Origin: Diphasiastrum complanatum
Taxonomy: Eukaryota; Streptophyta; Lycopodiopsida; Lycopodiales; Lycopodiaceae
NCBI GenBank assembly: GCA_029204225.1
Contig: CM055096.1
Location: 73,726,919-73,790,918 of the forward strand
Direction: 5' to 3'
Length of the DNA: 64,000 nucleotides
Both the position numbers and the translations under genes were made by a program. Positions within the stretch are counted from its first letter, which is position 1. Every line of letters starts with the position of its first letter. The notes under the pieces are model-generated. The model ran no database searches and was not told where the DNA came from. It saw only the letters and a list, made by a program, of their open reading frames with translations. Shown piece by piece: positions 25,801 through 37,800 of this stretch.

Positions 25801-28800
25801 GAAGGAGCATCTAAAACACCTCAGAAAGGTGTTTCGACTGCTCAGAAAGCATAAGCTTTATGCTAAACAATCCAAGTGTGAATTCTTCGTTGAAGAAGTA
25901 GCATATTTGGGTCACATTATCTCTTCAGATGGGATTAAGATGGACCCAAATAAGGTTAAAGCCATACTCAGTTGGCTGAGACCTCAGAATATTTTGGAAC
26001 TTCAAATCTTTCTTGGTCTGGCGGGATATTACAGACGATTTGTCAAGGAATATGCTCAGATAGCAGTCCCTATGACAAATCTCTTAAGGGGAAGGGAAAG
26101 GAGTTCATTTGGGAGTCTGCACAACAGGAGAGCTTTGATGCTCTCAAAACAGCCTTAGCTACAGCACCAGTTTTAAAAGTCGTCGACCCCAATCAGCCAT
26201 TTGTGGTCGAAACAGATGCTAGCGACTTTGCAGTAGGTGCTGTGCTAACTCAGGGTGGACGACCAGTTGCGTTCGAGAGTAAAAAACTCGAGCCAGCACA
26301 GACTAGGTATAGTGCCTATGAAAAGGAACTCTTTTCTATAGTCCATGCCCTTAAGACTTGGAGGCATTATTTGTATGGTGCCAACTTTGAGGTCCTGACA
26401 GACCATGAGAGTCTCAGATACCTTTGCAATCAACCTGAGCTTAGAGGTCGGAAAGCTCGTTGGGCAGAGTTGATGCAAGAGTTTGACATGTCTATCAGAT
26501 ATAGGCGTGGAAAATTCAATACAGTAGCAGATGCCCTTAGCAGAATGCCTATGATAAACGAGCTGAGTTTTACTCAGATTCGTAATGAGTTACTCGAGTC
26601 CTTGAGAGGGAAATGCCAGCATGATGCATTCTTCTCTATTATCTGGAACTCAGTCCAGAACAGACAGTTACAGACTCCAGAACCAGTTCCCGGGGCTGGT
26701 GCCAGTTCATCCAAGAATACGGCAGCTTCCGTTGAGGATGATGATGAGTCCGAGTATACGTCATCAGATGACGTTGAGGATTCTGAGCCTGTATCACCCA
26801 AGCAAACCCCAGTGGTTGAGGGTCAGTTGCCTCAAGGATTCAAATGGAAACAGTATTCCATTCAGGATGAGTACTTGCTCTATAGAGATAGAGTATGTGT
26901 CCCCAATTCAGAGGATTATAGGCAGCAGGTCCTATATGAATGTCATGACAATCCTAGCGCGGGACACCCAGGCATACAGAAGACCTATGAGCTTCTTCGT
27001 AGGCAATTTTTCTGGCCCAGTATGAAAAAGGACGTCCACCAGTATGTAACCAGTTGCCAAAAATGTCAAGTAAATAAAGCAGAGCGTTTAAAGGCAGGAG
27101 GGTTGTTGCATCCCTTAGAAATACCAGCTGGTAAATGGGAGAGTATCTCCATGGATTTTATAGTAGGCCTGCCTAAAACCCAAAAGGTTAATGACGCTAT
27201 ATGGGTCACAGTTGACCGTCTGACCAAAATGGCTCATTTTATTCCGACCAAAACAACCGTTAGAGCTCCAGAGTTAGCGAGGTTGTTTGTAGACGGGCTA
27301 TTTAAATTGTACGGTCTACCTTCCGGCATAGTCAGCGACCGGGACAGTAAGTTTACTGGAAATTTTTGGAAGGCAGTATTCCATCATCTCCATACTAAAC
27401 TTAATATGAGTACCACCGACCATCCACAGACGGACGGTCAAACAGAAAGGGTAAATCAAGTGCTGGAGGATATGCTTCGTGCATACGTCAGCAAGAGGCA
27501 GACTAATTGGGAGGAGTATCTCTCGATATTAGAGTTTGCTTACAACAGTACCAAACATTCAGCTACAGGATACAGCCCATTTATGCTGATGTACGGTTTT
27601 CAGCCACGCTCACCCACAGCTGTAGGGTTTAAACAAGAAAAAGTTGAAGCAGCCAGAAACTTTTTAGAAGACCTAAACCAGATGATAGAACATGCTAAGC
27701 GTAGCATTAGACAATCCCAGGATCGAGCCAGGTATTATGCAGATCCACACAGACGGGATGTGCAGTTCTCCACTGGTGAGAAAGTCTACTTGAGAGTCCC
27801 AGTTGACTCTAAAACCCTCAAATCAGGAGTGTGTGCTAAGTTGTCTCCAAGGTATTGTGGTCCCTTTACCATCAGTAGGAGACTAGGCGAGGTCACCTAT
27901 GAACTAGAACTCCCACACAGCAGTAAGGTTTTTCCAGTTTTTCATGTAAGTCAGTTACGAAAAGCCTTAACCAGATCAGATAATTTGGTAGGGGACAGTG
28001 TTCTAGTTCTCCCATTGGATCCTCAACAACCTCCACATGAACCAGAGGAGATTCTTGATAGTAGAGAGACGCAGACTCGTCATACTCTATACCGAGAATA
28101 TCTGGTTAAGTGGAATGATCAGCCTGTTGAGAATGCCACTTGGGAAAGAGGCAGCGTCCTTCGCAAGATTTTTTCAGACTTTGTCTTAGAGGGCCAAGAC
28201 GGTTCTTAAGGGGGAGGGAGTGTTACGAGCTCGTAACCAGTGCCGAACCCTAGAGAACACAGATAGGTCAGATACCACAGTCAGGGTCGTGTCCAGCGTA
28301 CATGACCAACAGGGCAAGACAGTGTGAGTAGTGTGCCCCAGCACGGTCCATAGCCATGGCGGGCCTAACACAGCCTAGGGACCCTGTCAGCAGGATAGGG
28401 CCCCCAGTTGGGTCCCGACGTGCAGTCGGCCACGTCAGTGCCACGTGGCCGACACTTGGCAGTTGCATGCTACCAGTCCTCACACTGGGCTAGGAGGGGC
28501 TTACTCTATATCAGGGAGTAGGCAAGGTTGGGTGGATCAGTTAGTGTTTGCCCTACTGTGGTGTTAGGATCTATTACACCCCTACTGTGGTGTTAGGATC
28601 TATTACACCCCCACTGTGGTGTTAGGATCTATTACAGGTAGACCAACAACCCGTAAGTTAATTGTGACTATAAGGGAATTGGGGCCCTTCTGTGTACATG
28701 GTCATAATTAATGGTTGTAGGCCTAAAACACTTGATGGTGGATTTGTATGGGTCTATCAGTGAGTCATTGGGGAACTGGATGACGTGGCCCAGATAGGCT

Positions 28801-31800
28801 GCAGAGGTGTCCAATGAGGTGTCACAGTGCACTACTAGTGGTGCATGGGCCTTGGAGGGTATAAGTATACCTATTGGGCTCTCACTAGTGTATGCTTGAT
28901 AGCATGACCAGTGGCAGGATGTTGCTGGTGTGGTGCCTCATTCCTCTTTGAGCGATTGATCCATAGCTTGGGAGCTAGATCCGTTCGATCTAGGTTTGGT
29001 TTGGTTGGTTTGTCCACCATCAGGTTCTCTTGTGTTGCTTGTGATTGGCATGCTTAGAATAGGATCCTTGGATTGAGGACTTTATAGTTTTCCTCCACTG
29101 TCTCTTTTGTGTTTTTCTATCCTCATCTTAGGGGTTTTCCCTAGTGGTCTTTACATTGATATCAGAGCCCGGCTAAGATGCGGTCTTGGATAGGTTGGTG
29201 GCAAGCCTACATCGGTCTTGGAAGGTGGAAGCACTTGGATTTGTGTCCCGGATAGAAGTGCTGATTTCTCAAGAGAAGTGCGTGTATGGATTCGCTAATT
29301 CCAGTTTTGAAGCAAGCTTTTCGGAATTGTTGTTGGTGTGCTCTTCTATGGGGTACGATTCCGTTGAAGATGCTAAGAATTAGTAAGAATTCAAGTATTT
29401 CCAGATTTCTTGATGAAGCTTTCAAGTGATGTAGAAGGATCTGTTAGAATGGATCCAATTGCGTTCATGGCTGTATTCTGTTTGGTTAATAATTTGGATG
29501 CATGCATAACCCATAATGTTCTAAATCGTGTTCCTAATTTTGTTCATAGGTAGATTGAAGCAAATCAATTTATCCAGCTTGTATGGACTGTTAATAACTA
29601 AGAGCATGGTTCCCGTAAATGCATGTGAGGATCGGTGTTTTTTGCTTGTAATCCTCTTGTAAACCTGCATGTCCAAGAACGTTGATGGGGATTGCAGTTA
29701 TGGTCCTATTTTTTTGTTGAGCAGAATACTTGTCTGTGATGTGAAAGAGATTAACCACTTCCTTGAAAAGTTGTTCCCTGCAAGACAGTGTTGTACTGGT
29801 CTGGTGAATGCTTGATGGAAGAGAGGGTAACCCCATTTGATAACCTGCAAATAAATTCATGAAAGAAATGAAGGTTAGAAACCCCTGACTGCTTGTGTGA
29901 TGTGTTAGCATCACCAGTACTCGCTGTACATCAGTATGTTGGGCATCCATTTATGAGGCATGTTAGTGCATCAATGGGTGGCTGTGGAAGCATGATTCCT
30001 GTTAATAACCATCAGAAGACTGTTGTTTTCCGCCCTACATTGAAATTTGCAGTTTCCTACGCAGCCACAGGCAGTTTCATAAAGCTTACATGCGATTGAA
30101 GCGCCTTCTGGGTAGCGGTAGACGTCTGGCAATTACTCCATGGTTGAACTCCTGCTCATCGTGTTTCTTCAATCTCTTGGACATGCATCTGGAAGTTGAT
30201 TTCCACCAGGCAATGTGCTGCTAATCCAGAATCAACTGAAGCCTGAAGAAGAGGGTTAGGAATCGCAATGGAGCAGTTGAGAGGCAGTAAACTATGGCAT
30301 TCTTCCAACGATGGCAGCCTGAGAATTGTGAACAAGTAGAGGATGCAGCTGGCGGCCGTGTAGGGATAGGAACGTGTCTCTCCTTCGATCCTATTTGAAA
30401 ACCCTTTTATGGTTGATAATGGGTTAGGTTGGAGCCTAAGTGGGGTGTACAACTTTTTTTTCCATTTTGCATGGATTTTATTGCTTGCATGTCTCTCAGT
30501 GAGTGTCACTGGGTATTTCATGCCCGTTAGATTGATGTCATAGTTTTTGCATATGGGATTGATGCATTTGAGTGAATGCATGGCTATTTGTAACGGTTTT
30601 TTAGTTACATAGCCGGTTTTTTTCAAAAGCCTTTGCAAAAATTTTGTATAATCCAAGCTTTGGTCGATTCGGGAATGGGGTTTTTGTGAATCTACCTAAA
30701 TCGACAGTTGAGAATTGAATTACCCATTCTCCTGTCCTTCACCGGGAGAATCTTCGGAGAATAATTTTACTATCCTAACTGCTATGTCTATGTGATTGAA
30801 TCCATGGATTTAGGATTGGCAATAAAATATTCTTTTCATGGTAATTTCTCCAGGCAAGTACCCAGTTAGTGGAATTTTGAGTTCCTGGAACTGTGCTTTT
30901 TATCGGTTTAACTCTGGAGTAGAAATATTCCCAGTTAATTGAGTTAAATGGTATTTTCGGTTCTTCCTTTTGGACTCGGTGGTGCACCGATAGGCTTATC
31001 CTAAACGATTTTGATCTTTAGGATTGGGCAAATTTAAGCTTTTCAAATATTTGTTAAAGAGAATAAATGGAATAAGGTCGTAATTTTTGAGAGGTAGCTC
31101 TATATTCGATTAAAAAAACGCAAGTGTGGTCAATAGGGTAGCAGCCTAGCATTTACTAGTGATTAAAATTTCTGGTGCCTTCGCTGATGAATTTTTTCGA
31201 GTAACCAAAAAATCTAAGGGAGGAAGAAAATGAGACACCTGAGTAGCTAAATGTGATAGTGTTGTGTAATTTGGATTGGTTAATAATCCTTGTGTGGAAA
31301 TTGCATAGCGCCGATTTTTTGAATTCATTAAGTTGAATTTCAATTGACCCTATTTGTTATTAAAAATTGTGACATTGGAACGAGAATAATACTTGGTTCA
31401 CATTTATACTCTAAAGAGCCTTATTCCTAAAATTTGGAACTCTCGGAAGGTAGGAATTTGGGAATGTCAATACCAACCGGATGGGTAGTTTATGTGACGA
31501 TAAAGCCATGTGCAGATTCTTGTTAAATCACAATTTTGTTATTGGATTATTGGGATCCATTAGGAACAAATATGGGGGTACTCCAGTACTTGATGGAATA
31601 GATATGTGCATATCTGGTATTGGATCCAGATAGAGTTTTTAGATCTCTGGATTATCGGATAATGTGGTTAAAGATCTTCTTAAAGGAATTGAATTCCTTG
31701 TATCGTTTCGAATATAGATATTGGATATCTATTGGTATATACTTCAGCTATTTTGAATTTTTCCTTTTGGTTTTTGATGAATACACTTGGGTTATTTCAA

Positions 31801-34800
31801 GTGTATATGAACGAGATTTCTCGTCCATACCAAGGTCAATGCCTAGCGGTATTCTTAGATGATATCGTCATCTACAAGGAAAAAACTTAAGAAAATGGAG
31901 AATTCAATGGCAGGAGGTGTTTTTTTGGATATGGTTAAAGATCGGATCCTATATTTGGTTAGGATGGTCAGATGATCTTTTTTGATTTTCTGATGATCGG
32001 ATCTAAAAGCAAAGAACTTTCTTGGAGAGAACACTGATGGTATGGGACATCAGTGTTTTCAAAGAGGGAATTCTTGTGCAAAAATGATCTGTAGACCAGT
32101 GGTTAGTATTTACATTTTTTTAGTAATGCTAACAGTTGACAACATTGGTTAAACTTGTTTAGGGTATTTGGAGAGGTTATGAGATATGGATCTCAATCCC
32201 TAAATGGTATCTCATAAATTCCAAATCGGAAACCCTTAAAAACTATTTCTCTTTTAATTTAAACCTCTACTGTTTATAAATTTCTTAAATACAAGACAAT
32301 TGGATTGAGATTCATATAATTCCTTCCAGTGTAGAACTAGGTTCTGAAGGACTATTACAGTTATATGAATTCATACTTCCATTTCAGTTTGTGAATATAG
32401 CTCAAAATCAATTAATGTTTTCAATTGATTAAGTGGAATTTAGACTTCATGAGCCCAATTGATTATCTCTATTTGATAGTTGATTATTGAGAGTAATGTT
32501 TCTATCACTCGGGATAAGATGTTTTATGATTTTAAAGAAAAAGTCCGGTTTGTAATAGTATTGGACACTCATTACTGATTTTTTCGAATCTTCGATATCT
32601 TATACGTTGTCTCCTGAGAACTTTTAATCGAAATTATGAATTTCTTTTAGAAGGGGGAGAAGAAAATGATAGGAAATCGAATCAACTTGTTGCATAGATT
32701 TCTTTTGTGGAATCCAGTTTGAGTGCAATGGTGGAACTATCCAGTGGAATAGAGGAAATCTCTAGTGATTGTTTTGAATAATCTAGAACTAGAGTAGTTT
32801 GGGGGTTTTGAGCTGTGAGATATTCATGAATATGGGAAGTAGTGGTAAAGATTAAATTAAGGTTCACTGATTGGTTTACCAAGTACCATTTAGTTATGGA
32901 TTGGATCAGATGAATAAAGCTTTAATCTTAACCTTATGTCCAAAGATGTCTGTATAAGTCAGCTTAATCTTGGTTTGTGCACTAAGATCTAAAGTAGGTT
33001 GATGGGTTGAAGGAATTTTGTTGGTAAAAGTATGATGGTTGAAAAACTTGTGATGTGAAATTATTCACTTCAGAGATTTCCCAAACATGTTATTTACTTA
33101 TGAGAAATAGAATCTTCTGTAGCTGAGTTACAAGATTCTCAGTGATATATGTGAGTAACATATGCGGATTTCGGAGGAATCTGCCAGATAAAGACATATG
33201 AGCAATTAACTTGAGTAGTTGATTTACTCCTGTGGAAGTTAATTGGTAAAATGGACAGTGTGGAGACAATTCATCGGAAACTGTTTGTTTTGTGGGTATT
33301 GCTTGTAAGACACATAATGTATGAGTCATTTGGATTCATCAAGAAATTGTGTGAATAGGATACTGAATTCTTGGGTGAGTATTTCTCAGTTGAGGAATAG
33401 ACTTGATTCATTAGTGATAGTATCCCTGAGAGCTCAATTGGATACCGGATCCTAATGGTTCCAAGAATGTAAAATGAATTTTTGGAATTCAGTAGAACTT
33501 TATAATCTCTAGATGTTGTTCTAAGAGGTTGTATAAAGTTTATGTTGTTAAAGACAAATATTATAATGGTCTTTAATTACTTGGTTGATTGTAGAATTTG
33601 GAGCTCATAATCTGGTTAAGAATCGATTTGAAAGAATATTCTTGGAATCCAACTATTTTCTCTGTGGAAAAGATTTCAGAATGATTCTTATATTTCCTGA
33701 GTTGTATGTTGTACATATACTCCAGTATCTTCCAATGATAAAGTATGGTTTTGGAATCCTGTAAATTATGATTGACAAATCATAAGATTCTAAATGTTTA
33801 TGATTGAGGGATCACAAATTGATACTTAAAGGTCATTTGAAGATTATAAGAAAATGTGAGGATTCTTAAGAAGATGAGTAATTCTTGATCAATTGGGAGA
33901 GTCAAGGATTTAGATCTGTTAGTTGAACTCTAAATTTCTTTACTCCAGTCCATTCTTGAGATTGGCCAAAATTGCCAAACTAAAGCTAAACATGAACTTT
34001 CAAAGACTAAGTAACTAAATAAACTTGGACCCAACCTAAAAATTGTCGTGTGTACTAGTTTTACACGTAAGAACCAACCATGTACACTTTATTTGCATAT
34101 TTGGCCTCATATAGACCCAAATTGAACTATGCAAAAAACTAGTTGACATTTTTCACAAGAAGATCAAGATCCTAAGGTCTGAAAGTGGAGGGGAATATAG
34201 ATCCACTGAATTTGAAGACTTTTGGAATCAATGTGGAATCAAAAGGCTATTGACACATGCCCACACTCCACAGCTCAATGGTGTAGTTGACCGTAAGAAT
34301 CACACGATTGTGGAGAGTGCTGAATCCATGCTCACAGAGATGAAACCACCAAAATAATTTTCATTTGAAGCTTGCAACACTGTAGTTTATCTCCAGAATA
34401 AGAGTCCTACCATCTTGATACCAAAGATAACAAGAAGAAGCCGAAAGTGAGCCACTTGAGGATCTTTGGATGCAAAGCCTTCATTCACATTCCTAAGGAA
34501 GAAAGACGTAAACTCAATGTAAAAGCATTGAAGTGCATCTTCCTAGGTTATGATGATCACGTTAAGAGCTACATGTGCTTTGATCCTTCGAAAAGAAAAA
34601 TGCACATTAGTCGTGATGTTATCTTTGGTGAATCAATCATGTATAAGAACAAGGATGCAAAGAAGAGTGACACATCAGATATCAAGAATGATGTTGTGAG
34701 GATTCCTCTTGATGATGAGCCATTTATGGACATTCTTGATGATGTGCATGTTGATGCACCTTGTGATACCACTCCACCACCTCGTGAGATAGGATGGAAG

Positions 34801-37800
34801 AGGGACAAACCTTGGATCTAAGAGGATCGAGGTTGCAAGTGATAAACACAAAGAGAAAGATGTACCTTGGGATACCTTCTCACCTGGAAGCAGATCACCT
34901 GATCAAAAACCTAGCTTTGATACCACTATAAAGATTGGCTCATGTAGATCCTGTTGCAAATCACCAAAAGAATGTTTGTGGAGCCACACCACCCAACCAA
35001 TGAGAAATTGAAGATCAACCCTCGATAGCTTCACCCCCGAGCCACGGTGAATGAATACAATAGAGGAAAGGATTCTGGTAACTAAGATCCAAAATTTAAA
35101 AGTGGAGTAATACTGATACACCTCTACATGCATATAATCATCAAACACCATGCACTACTCCACAAATCTAGTTGGAGTGCTTGGGTCCTCTCAGGATTAC
35201 TAATTACACTTCTAGCCTCGACTAGAATATTGAGGCATAACTAATAAATTTGAACACTGGAGTGCCAAATATCCACATCAAGGATTATTCCGAATCCTCA
35301 GTATAGGACGTAGACATAACAGCTATACACCCACATATCCACATCACTACTGCTACTTTTTGGTCTATTCGACTAGCTTTGAATGCATTGATGAGCTATT
35401 GTCTTTATGGTGCTTGACATTTTTTGTCCTTGCTGATTGCTTGGGGCATGTGTACATTTTTTGTTCCATTACTACCTATGTCTTGGATGCTACGACTTGC
35501 ATGGCCACTTCATACAAGTTGGCATGATTACTTTCATTCAGCACAGCGATAATTTCTTGATCTTCTTATTGGTATCATTGGCGCTGCTACTTCCCTTGTG
35601 CTAGCTGCTTCAGTTGTCGATGTACTTTCCATAGTTTCTAGTGGTCCTTTGGTTGCAGAGATGTTTTTGATGATTTGTTTAGCCCTTGTGGGGGTCCACA
35701 TGTCGTTTCTTCATGCTCGGCTACAGGTTGCTACTTATATTTTACATTCTCCAAGTTTTTTGGGGTCAGGGTCCCCATTACAACTTCGCATGTTCTGCTA
35801 AGGTTTTTCCTAATGAGTTTTTCAATTCCCATCTATCAGTTATCCAAGGGGACTTTTTGGTTGCTACTAATAGCAAGAATGACAGTTTTTCCACTCCCAC
35901 GTGTTCATCTTTCATTCCGATTTTTGATGGTCAAATACAGATTGTATTCGAGCTTGTTCAAATGACATTCCATAGGTTCGACATATGCTATATGGGTCTC
36001 CAATTTCTTATGGTCATGTGGTTCCTCTCTAACTCTATTCTTTTTTCTCTACATCTCCGATTGAGATATGTGCTAGTCCTATTGATGCTTCTACAGTTTC
36101 TTCAATGCTTCTACGTACTATACTTTGTGGATTTTAGTATGTTCCTTTTGGAATACATGTTCTGACGACTTCTCTCCTCTCCTTCAATATCTCCATTGGT
36201 GCATGCATTTTCTCCTCATGGTTTAAAGTATTGAGATAGTTCTAATTGTATTTGTATTCACATTTCTTTACCAAAGCTATTGAGCCTATTTTATTTTCTA
36301 GTTTTAGGGTTAAGTTTTTAAAAGCCCAACACTGAGCGCAACAATATAAAGTTGGGGAGTGTTATGGACTAGTTAAGCCCTAACCCTAGTCCTCCCCTAA
36401 TTCCAAATGCTAATTTCCCTAATTACGTTTACCACTAGGCGTTGAGATATAAGTGGAAGCCCTAGATTATCATTCTATTTAGTCTATTGATTCTCTTCTA
36501 ATAGGTATTTCTTGTGTTCTTCATGGGAGATCTCTTGTCAATGCTTAGCTATTGTCTGTAGGGCTTTAGCCATTGATATTGTTTGTTGTAGTTGATCATT
36601 CTTTGTGGGAGATTGCTTAATTCTAATTTTCTTGATATCAACATATGTGATTGTGTACATAACATTGTGCATAAAAAAGAAACTTTACACATTCAATCTT
36701 ATCTATTGGTCATGTTTATCAAATTCATTGATGAAAAGATAAAAGATACAAAACACTTGGAGAACACATGAATGATGAACTCGTTTTTACTTTTCATAAA
36801 AAGGGAAAAGAAAGCCCAAAAATATGTTGTATGTTTACACTATGGCAGGTAGCTTTTCATAACTTGTCTAAGCATATAGATTGTAATAACAGCTTTTCTT
36901 GTACCTTGTGACAACTGAAAGGTAATCTTTTCTCCCTTAATTTCAAAGTTGATGACAATTATCCTACTCTTTCCAACCAAGTGCATACAAGAACCAAGCT
37001 GCAAACTAGCAAGAAACTTTCATTTAGACCTTAGGCTAATTCTACTACAACGTTATTGAGAGGAGTTTTGAAGCTAGATACTTACCGGCATCACAAACAT
37101 TACTAACATTATGATACCCATTAGCATTGCCATGAATATGGATGGAATCTTGCCAATGTGGAGGAATTCCTGCACCCATCACAGCATCAACAGTGCATAC
37201 TTATTTAAAGCTGCAAGAATCTGGCGGGTGTGCAACCATGTAGCTTTCACATGTTTGGTGAATTGTTGAATTAGTATAATAGAGCATGTGCTCTTTCCTT
37301 ATTAGAGGCAGCTTAAACAACAATATTCATGTAGTGGAAGACTGTAAGAAGTTAAGAAGAAGTCAGCCAAGCTACAAGTGATATAGAAAACTTACAACGA
37401 TCCACAAATGATAATAGCTATTGAAAGAATACATAAAGACCTATTCTTAGCCTTAAGCTATAATTGATTTCATTACAAGAAAAAAAGTTCTTCTTGTTAT
37501 ACAGAAAAAAATACCTGAGCCATCATTGATATAAAGAGGTAGATTCCTAGTAAGATCATGACACCCTGATCAAGTAAACATTTGCACAGTCAGTATGGTT
37601 GAAGCACCATAAAGTCTATGCTCACTTTTCTAATGTTACTCATCATACAGTATGTGTACCTACTAAATGACTACCACTATAAAAAGATAGTCCATACATA
37701 AGTCATTTGAAAGCGTTGGTGAAGCTCTTCATCGTTATCTTGCTCATTTAGCACGAATGGCCTGATGAAGAACGCCAACAGGATAGAGATGACAGTTGGA

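Larger units (their letters stand above)
22303..28636 (+). mobile_element. Chromodomain Ty3/gypsy retrotransposon, copy 2 (frameshifted)
   Basis: This is a full-length copy, 6334 bp, in plus orientation, with LTRs of 417 and 416 bp, GGTAG duplications, primer site and purine tract. Coding sequence is close to copy 1 but carries three single-base indels. The LTRs differ by two substitutions and one indel, so it is somewhat older than copy 1. It sits inside the right LTR of the older gypsy. Confidence 0.95.
29157..34140 (+). pseudogene. Decayed internal region of a second gypsy unit
   Basis: It starts with a primer-site match. Most is AT-rich and unreadable, with no intact frame. One stretch at 31777-31879 clearly encodes a gypsy reverse-transcriptase core: [17 protein letters not shown], then [11 protein letters not shown] with the FLDD catalytic motif. 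The 29590-30420 part has a different, less AT-rich texture and may be unrelated inserted sequence. No 3' LTR was found. Confidence 0.5.
3989..37085 (-). other. Giant transposon-filled intron interval of the transporter
   Basis: This 33-kb interval separates exon 8 from tentative exon 10. It may be one intron, or two introns around a short unlocated linker exon. All other introns found are 132-876 bp. The parts are listed separately. The stretches 3989-4590 and 36665-37085 are AT-rich and carry no recognisable element; they are the likely original intron ends. Confidence 0.7.

Noticed and set aside
36665-37085. Missing linker exon in the non-transposon intron end
   Set aside because: No acidic open segment with usable acceptor and a phase-1 exit was found here or at 3989-4590 by eye.
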